Assembly: GCA_050008465.1 (NCBI GenBank)
Contig: JBEKMO010000019.1
Location: 3,110 to 67,109 of the forward strand
Length of the DNA stretch: 64,000 nt
Direction: 5' to 3'
Source of the DNA: Fen-330 sp050008465
GTDB lineage: Bacteria > Acidobacteriota > Terriglobia > Bryobacterales > Bryobacteraceae
Each line of letters begins with the position of its first letter. Positions within the stretch are counted from its first letter, which is position 1. Positions 42,453-49,317 of the stretch are shown one piece after another. The notes below the pieces were generated by a model. The model did not search any database. It saw nothing but the letters and a program-made list of their open reading frames with translations, and was not told where the DNA came from. The translations under genes and the position numbers were made by a program.

Positions 42453-43553
42453 GTGTCATCGGTACCACAAGCCAACACCGGCAGGCTCGCATTCCTGGAC
42501 TGGACGCGCGGGCTCGCGGCAATCATCATGCTCCAGGGGCATGCCTTTCATGCCTTTACCAAGCCCGAGCTGCGTGATAGCGGCCCCTACGTGATCTCGC
42601 AGTTTGCTGGCGGCCTGCCGCCGGCGGCCTTCCTGTTCCTGGTCGGAGTGACTCTGGCCTTCCTGATGCACAGCGGCGAGCGCAAGGGGCTCGCTGCCCC
42701 GGCGCGCGTGCTGGCCTCGCTGCGCCGGGCGGGATACCTGTTCGGCATCGCCTTCCTGTTCCGCCTCCAACTCTGGCTGTTCGGACTTCCCAACAGCCCG
42801 TGGACCGACCTGCTGCGCGTGGACATCCTGAACTGCATGGGCCTGGCCGTGGCGGCGATGTCCGTCATGGCCGTGTTCTCGACGGCAGATCGCGCGCGCC
42901 ACTGCGCGGTGATCGGGGTGGTCATCGCCGCCGCCTCGCCGGTGATCTCCCAACTGGATTGGTCGTGGGCGCCGGCGGTTGTCAAAGGCTACCTGGCGCC
43001 GGACTATCTCTCTTTCGGCTTCTTTCCCTGGGCTTCCTACGTGGCCTTCGGCTTGAGTGCGGGCAGCATCCTCCGGCTGCTGGGCCCGGACCAACTCGAT
43101 CGCGCGGCCCAGTGGGCGGCGCTGCTCGGGTTCGCGTTTGTCCTGGCCGGTCAGTCCATGTCGAGCTTCTCGCCCTCGGTCTATGCGAAGTCCGAGTTCT
43201 GGCTCGACAGCCCCTGGCAGGTCGCGGTCAAGGTTGGTGTGATTCTGCTGCTGCTCTCGTTCGCCTATCTCTGGACGCGGAACTCCGAGGGCCGTTGGAG
43301 CTGGGTGCGGCAGTTTGGCACGACCTCGCTGCTGGTCTATTGGGTCCACGTCGAGTTGATCTACGGACGCTGGCTGTGGATTTTGAAGGAGAACCTGACG
43401 GTTGGGCAAGCGCTGGCCGCGGCCTTCGGTCTGGTGGGCCTGATGCTCTTCCTGTCGGTGGCCCGCACCCGCTGGAAGAACTGGCGCTTGCTGGGCTTCT
43501 CGTTGAGCTGGTACTTCTTCGCCGACCGGCGCGCGCGGGAAACCGCGGACTAG
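42453..43553 (+). CDS. Polytopic membrane protein of the HGSNAT/DUF1624 type
   Basis: 366 aa with a GTG start at 42453 and about ten transmembrane helices. The N-terminal RLAFLDWTRGLAAIIMLQGHAFHAF is the DxxRGxx-H motif of the heparan-alpha-glucosaminide N-acetyltransferase/DUF1624 group, which transfers acyl groups across the membrane to sugars. Supporting features are the Gly-rich helix 2 (PAAFLFLVGVTLAFLM) and the final helix (LLGFSLSWYFFADRR). Substrate not known; surface-glycan acylation would fit the window. The 3' end overlaps the pentapeptide gene by 4 bp. Confidence 0.72.
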   Translation: MSSVPQANTGRLAFLDWTRGLAAIIMLQGHAFHAFTKPELRDSGPYVISQFAGGLPPAAFLFLVGVTLAFLMHSGERKGLAAPARVLASLRRAGYLFGIAFLFRLQLWLFGLPNSPWTDLLRVDILNCMGLAVAAMSVMAVFSTADRARHCAVIGVVIAAASPVISQLDWSWAPAVVKGYLAPDYLSFGFFPWASYVAFGLSAGSILRLLGPDQLDRAAQWAALLGFAFVLAGQSMSSFSPSVYAKSEFWLDSPWQVAVKVGVILLLLSFAYLWTRNSEGRWSWVRQFGTTSLLVYWVHVELIYGRWLWILKENLTVGQALAAAFGLVGLMLFLSVARTRWKNWRLLGFSLSWYFFADRRARETAD

Positions 43554-43837
43554 CGCGGTTTTTCCCCACCCGAGACCTTGACGAAGGAGCCGCATCTTCC
43601 ATTGGAAAGGATGGCGCGATCGTCGGTCCGGGCTTGGGAAAGCTGGGTGACGGTGAAACCGCGCGCACCCTGCAAATTGACATTCCGCAGGTCCGCCGTC
43701 AACATCTGGGCCTCGCCAGACAGCGCGTTTGCGAGCAGCGCGCCGGTGAAGTCCGCCCCGCTCAGCCGGGCCTCGCTGAGGTCGGTGCCGCTCAGGTTCG
43801 CCTCGAGCAGGCTGGCGTCCGTGGGGTCGGCGCGCAC
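43550..43837 (-). CDS. Short pentapeptide-repeat protein
   Basis: 95 aa from a GTG start at 43837. Residues ~8-60 contain tandem A(D/N)LxX pentapeptides (ASLLEANLSGTDLSEARLSG, ADFTGALLANALSGEAQML, TADLRNVNLQGARG), enough for about two coils of the right-handed beta helix, unusually short. The C-terminus is a non-repeat tail. Some pentapeptide proteins protect DNA gyrase; that is not implied here. It may be a decayed remnant. It is convergent with the membrane acyltransferase-like gene. Confidence 0.6.
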   Translation of the reverse strand: MRADPTDASLLEANLSGTDLSEARLSGADFTGALLANALSGEAQMLTADLRNVNLQGARGFTVTQLSQARTDDRAILSNGRCGSFVKVSGGEKPR

Positions 43838-43971
43838 GCCGCCGGTTGCTCCCCGGGCCGCGGGATGCTGCTATGCTGAGAGCAAAGGTAGGGTGCGGTT
43901 GGCAGGAAATGCCCTCGGGCGACTCGGGACACTCAACGGGGCGGACCACGATGCGGTTCGGGTTGGGAAAG

Positions 43972-43989
43972 CCTCAGGACGTCCTGGGG
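43972..43989. promoter_or_regulatory. Near-perfect palindrome upstream of the response regulator
   Basis: Arms CCTCAGGAC and GTCCTGGGG (one mismatch) meet without a loop at 43980/43981, about 85 bp upstream of the regulator start at 44075. The dyad is a plausible operator. The intergenic span 43838-44074 contains no gene that I can support. Confidence 0.4.
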
Positions 43990-44074
43990 ATTATGGTATC
44001 TTAATCTGTGTGAACCGTCTCGTGTGATAGTGCCCGCGCGGGCGATCCTGCCGAGCACCTCGCGGTGTAAACAG

Positions 44075-44782
44075 ATGCGAATACTGGTCATTGAAGACGA
44101 AAAACGCATCGCGGACTTCGTCGCTCGGGGCCTGGAAGGCGCCGGGTACGCTGTCGATTCGGCGAGCGATGGGGCGGCCGGCCTGGAGATGACCCACGCC
44201 ACCGATTACGATCTCATCATCCTCGACCTGATGCTGCCCGACATGGACGGCCTCAAGCTCCTGGAGAAGATTCGCAACCGGAAGACCAGCCCCCCCGTAT
44301 TGATCCTCAGCGCTCTGGGAGCGGTCGACGACCGCGTGAAAGGTCTGGAGAAAGGCGCCGACGATTATCTGGGCAAGCCTTTCTCGTTCACTGAGTTGCT
44401 AGCCCGAGTCCGGGCTTTGCTGCGCCGCGGTCAGCCCACGCCGGAGCGCCTGGAAGTGGGAGATCTGGTGCTGGACTGCATCCGGCGCAAAGTCACCCGC
44501 GGCGGAGAAGCGATCGATTTGGCTCCCAAGGAGTTCAGCATCCTGGAGTACCTGATGCGGAACCGCGGCCAGCCCCTCAGCCGCACGACGATCGTCGAGC
44601 ACGTCTGGGACGTGGACTACGACGGCCTGACCAACATCGTCGATGTCTACATCCGCCACCTCCGCAGCAAAGTCGACGACCGCTGGTCCAAGAAGTTGAT
44701 CCACACCGTCCGTGGCGTAGGCTATATGGTCGATTCCCGCGAGAAGGCCCGCGAGAAAGGGGCGGAGGAGGCGCCAAAGTAG
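44075..44782 (+). CDS. OmpR/PhoB-type response regulator
   Basis: 235 aa. Receiver: E7/D8 (ILVIEDEK), acceptor D51 (LIILDLMLPDMDG), S79, K101 (DDYLGKPFSF). Winged helix: DLAPKEFSILEYLMRNRGQ and LIHTVRGVGYMVDSR. The final lysine/glutamate-rich tail (EKAREKGAEEAPK) is unusual. No histidine kinase gene is adjacent. It precedes a STAS gene by 41 bp and may be cotranscribed with it. ATG at 44075 chosen as the family start. Confidence 0.92.
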   Translation: MRILVIEDEKRIADFVARGLEGAGYAVDSASDGAAGLEMTHATDYDLIILDLMLPDMDGLKLLEKIRNRKTSPPVLILSALGAVDDRVKGLEKGADDYLGKPFSFTELLARVRALLRRGQPTPERLEVGDLVLDCIRRKVTRGGEAIDLAPKEFSILEYLMRNRGQPLSRTTIVEHVWDVDYDGLTNIVDVYIRHLRSKVDDRWSKKLIHTVRGVGYMVDSREKAREKGAEEAPK

Positions 44783-44823
44783 CGCCTACCGCGGGCTGTG
44801 CCGTCCGCGGCCGAGGATGCCGT

Positions 44824-45228
44824 GTGAGCCTGGAGATACTGCAGAGAGAACGCGAGGAAGTCCTTATTCTGGATCTGAACGGCCGCATCACCGTGGGCGA
44901 TGAGGCTGCCGCGTTGCGCGACACGCTGCGCGAGTTCTCCGCCGCCGGGCGCCGGAACTTCATCCTGAATCTCCAGGAGGTCGGCTACATCGATAGCACG
45001 GGCTTGGGGGCGATGGTGGTCTGCTTCACCTCCGTGCGCCAGATGGGCGGCAAGCTGAAGCTCGAAAACCTCAACCGGCGGAACATCCAACTGCTGGTGG
45101 TCACCAAGCTGACCACCGTCTTCGAGATCTTCAACGACGAGCAGGATGCGGTCAATAGCTTCTTCCCCGATCGCGAGATCAAGCGCTTCGATATACTGAG
45201 CTTTGTCACGGAACAGACCGGAGAATAG
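44824..45228 (+). CDS. STAS domain anti-sigma factor antagonist
   Basis: 134 aa, GTG start. STAS fold with the phosphorylatable motif YIDSTGLGAMVV (S58/T59; SpoIIAA-type proteins have Ser-Ser here). It would bind an anti-sigma kinase in the partner-switching cascade, but no RsbW-like kinase or PP2C phosphatase is present in the window. It follows the OmpR-type regulator by 41 bp. Confidence 0.9.
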   Translation: MSLEILQREREEVLILDLNGRITVGDEAAALRDTLREFSAAGRRNFILNLQEVGYIDSTGLGAMVVCFTSVRQMGGKLKLENLNRRNIQLLVVTKLTTVFEIFNDEQDAVNSFFPDREIKRFDILSFVTEQTGE

Positions 45229-45251
45229 CGGCCGGCCAGGGACATCGAATC

Positions 45252-46550
45252 ATGCGCTTGGTAGTGATCGGCGGAATCGCCGCGGGCCTGAGCGCCGCGG
45301 CGCGCGCGCGGCGTTGCGATCCATCCCTTGACATCACCGTGTTCGAGAAAGGCCCGGCCGTGGCCTGGGGCGCCTGCGGGCTGCCTTACTATCTCGAAGG
45401 GCAGGTACGGTCGCTCGATGATCTCGTGGTCTACACTCCCGAGTACTTTCGCCGCGAGCGGAACATTGCCGTGCGTACGGGCTGCGAGGTGGTGGCCATC
45501 TCGCACTCGCGCCGGCAGGTGGCTCTCGCCAACGGCGAGCGAGCGCCCTACGATCGGCTGGTAGTGGCGACTGGCGCGCGGCTGGACCGCTCCATCGACG
45601 GCGCCGGGCATCCGGACATCTTCACGCTCTCCACCCTCGAGGACGCGCGCCGCCTCCGCTGCTTTCTCGTCGGGAAGAAACCCCGGCGGGCCGTCATCGT
45701 CGGCGCTGGCTACCTCGGCCTGGAGATGGCCGAGGTGCTTCGCACCCACGGGCTCGTGGTCACGATCTTCGAAGCGGCCCGCGATGTGCTCGGCCGTCAG
45801 GATCCCGCCCTCACGGATGCCCTGCGAAAGCACCTCGAGCGCTTCCGCGTCGAGCTTCGTCTTGCCACGCGCGTCGAGTCCGTGGAGCCTGGCTGCGTCG
45901 CGGGCGTGCCCTGCGACATGGTGGTGCTGGCCGCCGGCTGGCGGCCCAGCGTCGAGTTGGCCGCCGAAGCGGGCATCCAGTTGGGGCGCACCGGCGCGAT
46001 CCGGGTGAGCGAGCGCATGGAAACGAACCTGGCGGGCGTCTTCGCCGCCGGAGATTGCGCCGAGGCGATCCACCTGGTGACCGGCCGGCCGGTGTATCTG
46101 CCGCTCGGCACCACCGCCAACAAGACCGGGCGCGTTGCCGGCGCCAACGCCGCCGGCCGGCGGGAACGGTTCCCCGGCGTCGCCGGAACCTGCATCGTGC
46201 GGGTGTGCGGCGTCGGCGTGGCGACCACCGGGCTTTCCGAAGCCCAGGCGCGCAAGGAAGGCCTCGATCCGGTCGGGGCGCGCGTCGAGGCGCCCGGCAA
46301 GCCGCGCTACTTCCACGGCGAGCCGGTCACCGTCGCCCTGGTGGCTGATCGCGGCACTCGCCGCCTGATTGGCGCCACGGTGATCGGGTCAGAGGGCGCC
46401 GCCGGCCGCATCAACGTCCTCGCCACCGCCATCACCAACCGCATGCGCGTCGAGGACCTCGAACAACTCGACCTGGCCTACGCCCCGCCCTTCGCGCAAG
46501 TCTGGGACCCTATCCTGATCGCCGCGCAGCAACTGATGAAGTGCTTGTAG
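45252..46550 (+). CDS. FAD-dependent pyridine nucleotide-disulfide oxidoreductase, CoA-disulfide-reductase-like
   Basis: 432 aa. FAD motif VIGGIAAGLSAAARAR, active-site Cys C42 in WGACGLPYYLEG (single-Cys arrangement as in CoA-disulfide reductase/NADH oxidase), NAD motif VIVGAGYLGLEMAEVL, and the FAD closing motif VFAAGDCAEA. The C-terminal domain (RVAGANAAGRR, IVRVCGVGVATTGLSEAQA) is the dimerisation domain. It could reduce CoA disulfides, polysulfides or other thiols. A 109-bp hairpin follows its stop codon. Confidence 0.9.
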   Translation: MRLVVIGGIAAGLSAAARARRCDPSLDITVFEKGPAVAWGACGLPYYLEGQVRSLDDLVVYTPEYFRRERNIAVRTGCEVVAISHSRRQVALANGERAPYDRLVVATGARLDRSIDGAGHPDIFTLSTLEDARRLRCFLVGKKPRRAVIVGAGYLGLEMAEVLRTHGLVVTIFEAARDVLGRQDPALTDALRKHLERFRVELRLATRVESVEPGCVAGVPCDMVVLAAGWRPSVELAAEAGIQLGRTGAIRVSERMETNLAGVFAAGDCAEAIHLVTGRPVYLPLGTTANKTGRVAGANAAGRRERFPGVAGTCIVRVCGVGVATTGLSEAQARKEGLDPVGARVEAPGKPRYFHGEPVTVALVADRGTRRLIGATVIGSEGAAGRINVLATAITNRMRVEDLEQLDLAYAPPFAQVWDPILIAAQQLMKCL

Positions 46551-46553
46551 CTT

Positions 46554-46662
46554 GTGGCTTGTGGCCTGTGGATTCCACGACCGCGTACCCGCTGGCGCAC
46601 CCGGCGGCGCGGTAGGTGCGCCAGCAGGCGAATCGTCGTCGAATCCACAGGCCACAAGCCAC
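46554..46662. repeat. 109-bp imperfect hairpin (long palindromic intergenic element)
   Basis: Outer 22-bp perfect arms 46554-46575 / 46641-46662 (GTGGCTTGTGGCCTGTGG with its complement), a further 5 bp after one mismatch (46577-46581 / 46635-46639), then a 10-bp inner stem (GCTGGCGCAC, 46591-46600 / 46616-46625) sharing the same symmetry axis. It fills the space between the flavoprotein and peroxiredoxin genes. Confidence 0.85.
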
Positions 46663-46687
46663 AGGCCCTTTCCGGTACACTGATCCT

Positions 46688-47170
46688 ATGGGGTGGAAAC
46701 AGCCGGAGATGCTCGGGGCGGGCGCCCGCGCGCCGGATTTCAGGCTCCAGGACTTGAACGGGCAGACGCAGTCGTTGAAGGAGATCCTGGGCCGCGGCCC
46801 GGCGCTGCTGGCGTTCTTCAAAGTGAGCTGCCCGGTGTGCCAGTTCACGTTCCCTTTCTTGCAGCGGCTGCATGAGAGCGCCGGCGGCATCGCGATCCTC
46901 GGCGTGTCGCAGGACAAAGCGGCGGCCACGCGCGAGTACAACGCCGAGTTCGGCGTGACCTTCCCGACGCTGCTGGACGACGCCGGCTATTCGGTCAGCA
47001 ACGCTTTCGGTCTCCACACCGTGCCGTCCCTGTTCCTGATCGAGCCGGACGGCACGATTTCACTGGCCGCATGCGGGTTCGTCAAGAAAGACCTCGAGGC
47101 GCTGGGGCAGAGACTGGGCGTGCCGCCGTTCCGGGAGGGCGAGCGGGTCCCCGAAAACAAGCCTGGTTGA
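46688..47170 (+). CDS. Peroxiredoxin / thioredoxin-fold (AhpC-TSA or TlpA type) protein
   Basis: 160 aa with no signal peptide. Thioredoxin-fold features: GARAPDFRLQDLNGQTQSL, the redox motif C48-P-V-C51 in FFKVSCPVCQFTFPFL, and GLHTVPSLFLIEPDG with the cis-Pro. It can reduce peroxides or disulfides. It follows the flavoprotein through the hairpin and precedes nuoI by 33 bp. A partner reductase is not identified. Confidence 0.85.
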   Translation: MGWKQPEMLGAGARAPDFRLQDLNGQTQSLKEILGRGPALLAFFKVSCPVCQFTFPFLQRLHESAGGIAILGVSQDKAAATREYNAEFGVTFPTLLDDAGYSVSNAFGLHTVPSLFLIEPDGTISLAACGFVKKDLEALGQRLGVPPFREGERVPENKPG

Positions 47171-47203
47171 GGTTCGAAGAACTAGGCTCCCGGGGGGAGC
47201 TGG

Positions 47204-47668
47204 GTGCTGATGCCGACAATTCAAGAGATTCTGGGCGCCGCCACGGCCATCGCCAAAGGCATGGGCGTGACCTTCAAGGAAATGGTTTCCCCGCCGGTGA
47301 CCGAGCCTTATCCCGACGCCCCGCCGCGGTTCCAAGAGCGCTATCGCGGCGTGCACGTGCTGGAGCGGGATCAGAACGGCCTGGAGAAATGCGTCGCGTG
47401 TTTCTTGTGCGCGGCGGCCTGCCCTTCCAACTGTATTTACATCGAGGCGGCGGAAAATATCGATGCCGGGCGCATCAGCGGCGGGGAACGCTACGCCAAG
47501 GTCTATAACATCGACTACACCCGCTGCATCTTCTGCGGCTACTGCGTCGAGGCCTGCCCGACCGACGCCATCGTCCACGGACACGGGTTCGAGATCGCCA
47601 GCTACGATACCTCCACCCTGATCTACCGCAAGGAGCAGATGCTCGCGCCGCCGCCGGCCGCCAAGTAG
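47204..47668 (+). CDS. nuoI: NADH-quinone oxidoreductase subunit I (orphan)
   Basis: 154 aa, GTG at 47204 or ATG at 47210; GGGGGAG (47193-47198) fits either. Two ferredoxin-type 4Fe-4S motifs are intact: CVACFLCAAACP and CIFCGYCVEACP, with the quinone-side N-terminal segment (AIAKGMGVTFKEMV). In complex I, NuoI carries clusters N6a and N6b. No other nuo gene is in the window, so this is an isolated copy, possibly one of two in the genome. Upstream is the peroxiredoxin. Confidence 0.88.
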   Translation: MLMPTIQEILGAATAIAKGMGVTFKEMVSPPVTEPYPDAPPRFQERYRGVHVLERDQNGLEKCVACFLCAAACPSNCIYIEAAENIDAGRISGGERYAKVYNIDYTRCIFCGYCVEACPTDAIVHGHGFEIASYDTSTLIYRKEQMLAPPPAAK

Positions 47669-47692
47669 CGTAGACTCGAATCAGCCGCAGCC

Positions 47693-48472
47693 ATGCGCCG
47701 CATCAGACTGATTCATTGGAATGCCGCGGAGGGCGAGGCGCGCGCCGAGGAACTGCGCCGCGGCGGACACGAGGTCGACTACCAGGTGGCGCTGGGCCCG
47801 GCGGACCTGTGCGCCATGCGGGAGCGTCCGCCCGAGGCCGTCGTCATCGACTTGGGGCGGGCGCCGTCCCAGGGGCGCGATGTGGCGCTGGCCTTGCGGC
47901 AGCAGAAGGCGACGCGGGCATCGCCCCTGGTCTTCGTCGAAGGAGACCCCGAGAAAACCGCGCGCGTCCGCGAGTTGCTGCCGGACGCCTTTTACACGCC
48001 GTGGAGGGGAGTCGGCAGGACCCTGGAACGCGCAATGCGGCAGCCGCCCTCGAAACCAGTGACGCCCGGCGTGCTGGCCGGCTACTCTGGCACTCCGCTG
48101 CCGAAGAAGCTCGGGATACGGGCGGGTGCGCTGGTCGCGCTGCTCGGTGCGGTTGAGGGGTTCGAAGATACACTGGGAACGTTGCCCGAAGGGGTGCGCA
48201 TCGCGCGAACCGTGCGCGGCCGGCCACAACTGATTCTGCTCTTCGCGGAATCGCGCGCCGACCTGGAGCGCCGCTTCCCCGCAGCCGCGCGGGCGCTGGC
48301 CGACGGAGGCGGCCTCTGGATCGTCTGGCCGAAGAAGGCCTCGGGGGTGGTCTCGGATCTGGGTGAGAACAAGGTGCGTGGCTTCGGCCTGGCAGCCGGG
48401 TTCGTGGACTACAAGGTCTGCGCGGTGGACCACACTTGGTCCGGCCTTCTGTTCGCGCGACGCAAGCGTTAA
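47693..48472 (+). CDS. Receiver-like domain fused to DUF3052
   Basis: 259 aa. Residues 1-120 have a receiver-like alternating pattern (RIRLIHWNAAEGEARAEEL, AVVIDLGRAPSQ with an Asp at the acceptor position, SPLVFVEGD), but the pattern is not a canonical receiver. Residues ~125-259 are DUF3052 (LAGYSGTPLPKKLGIRAGA, DGGGLWIVWPKKASGV, VCAVDHTWSGLLFARR), a domain of unknown function. The 3' end overlaps convergent larE by 4 bp. No function assigned. Confidence 0.72.
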   Translation: MRRIRLIHWNAAEGEARAEELRRGGHEVDYQVALGPADLCAMRERPPEAVVIDLGRAPSQGRDVALALRQQKATRASPLVFVEGDPEKTARVRELLPDAFYTPWRGVGRTLERAMRQPPSKPVTPGVLAGYSGTPLPKKLGIRAGALVALLGAVEGFEDTLGTLPEGVRIARTVRGRPQLILLFAESRADLERRFPAAARALADGGGLWIVWPKKASGVVSDLGENKVRGFGLAAGFVDYKVCAVDHTWSGLLFARRKR

Positions 48473-49317
48473 CCCAGCTTCAGCGTCTCGTTCATCGACC
48501 CCTGCCGGTAGCCTTCCAGGTCCAGGGTCACGTAGTGGAACCCGAGGGGCTTGAAGAGAGCGGCGAAACGCGCGGCCATTTCCACGGTGAGCGCCTTCTC
48601 CATTTCCTCGGGGGCGATTTCGATGCGCACGAGTTCGCCGTGGTAGCGCACGCGGAACTGGCGGAAGCCCAGTGCGCGGAGCGCCTCCTCGCCGGCTTCC
48701 ACGGTTTTCACAGTCTCCTTGGTGACTGGCGTGCCGTACGGGACGCGGGAACTGAGGCAGGCCGAGGCGGGGCGGTCCCAGGTGGGCAAGCCGGCCAGCC
48801 GCGAGAGCTCGCGGATCTCGGCCTTGCGCAGCCCGGCCTCGACCAGCGGAGCCTTGACTTCGTGTTGCTCGGCGGCGTTCTGCCCGGGGCGGTAGTCGCC
48901 CAGGTCATCCACGTTCACACCGTACACGATATTCGGAATCCCCCGCTCGCGCCCGACGGCCTCCAGAGTTTCAAACAGCTCATCCTTGCAGTGGAAGCAG
49001 CGGTCGGGGGCGTTGCGAACGTAGTCCGGGTTGTCGAACTCACGGGTCTCGACGTACTCGTGGCGGAACCCGGCGCGGCGCGCGAACTCCTCGGCGTCGC
49101 GCTTGTGCGACTCCGGAATCGAGGCGGAATCCGCCGTGATGGCTAGCGCGTTGTCGCCCAGCGCCTGGTGGGCCGCCCAAGCCAGGTAGGCCGAGTCGGT
49201 CCCGCCGGAATAGGCAACTATCACGCTCCCCAAGTCGCGAAGGAGAGAAAACAGGCGCGCCTCCTTCGAGCGGAGACGGGCGGCGTCGAGCGGTTCGAGC
49301 GGAACGAGAGAGGCCAT
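48469..49317 (-). CDS. larE: ATP-dependent sacrificial sulfur transferase LarE
   Basis: 282 aa. PP-loop SGGTDS (37-42), C187 in the conserved ACLSSRVPYG segment (equivalent to the sacrificial Cys of LarE) and a C107-F-H-C110 pair in NAPDRCFHCKDEL. LarE sulfurates a pyridinium biscarboxylic acid mononucleotide on the way to the nickel-pincer cofactor of lactate racemase and related enzymes. larB, larC and larA are not in the window. The start overlaps the gyrA stop by one base (TAATG), so the two are probably translated together. Confidence 0.93.
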   Translation of the reverse strand: MASLVPLEPLDAARLRSKEARLFSLLRDLGSVIVAYSGGTDSAYLAWAAHQALGDNALAITADSASIPESHKRDAEEFARRAGFRHEYVETREFDNPDYVRNAPDRCFHCKDELFETLEAVGRERGIPNIVYGVNVDDLGDYRPGQNAAEQHEVKAPLVEAGLRKAEIRELSRLAGLPTWDRPASACLSSRVPYGTPVTKETVKTVEAGEEALRALGFRQFRVRYHGELVRIEIAPEEMEKALTVEMAARFAALFKPLGFHYVTLDLEGYRQGSMNETLKLG

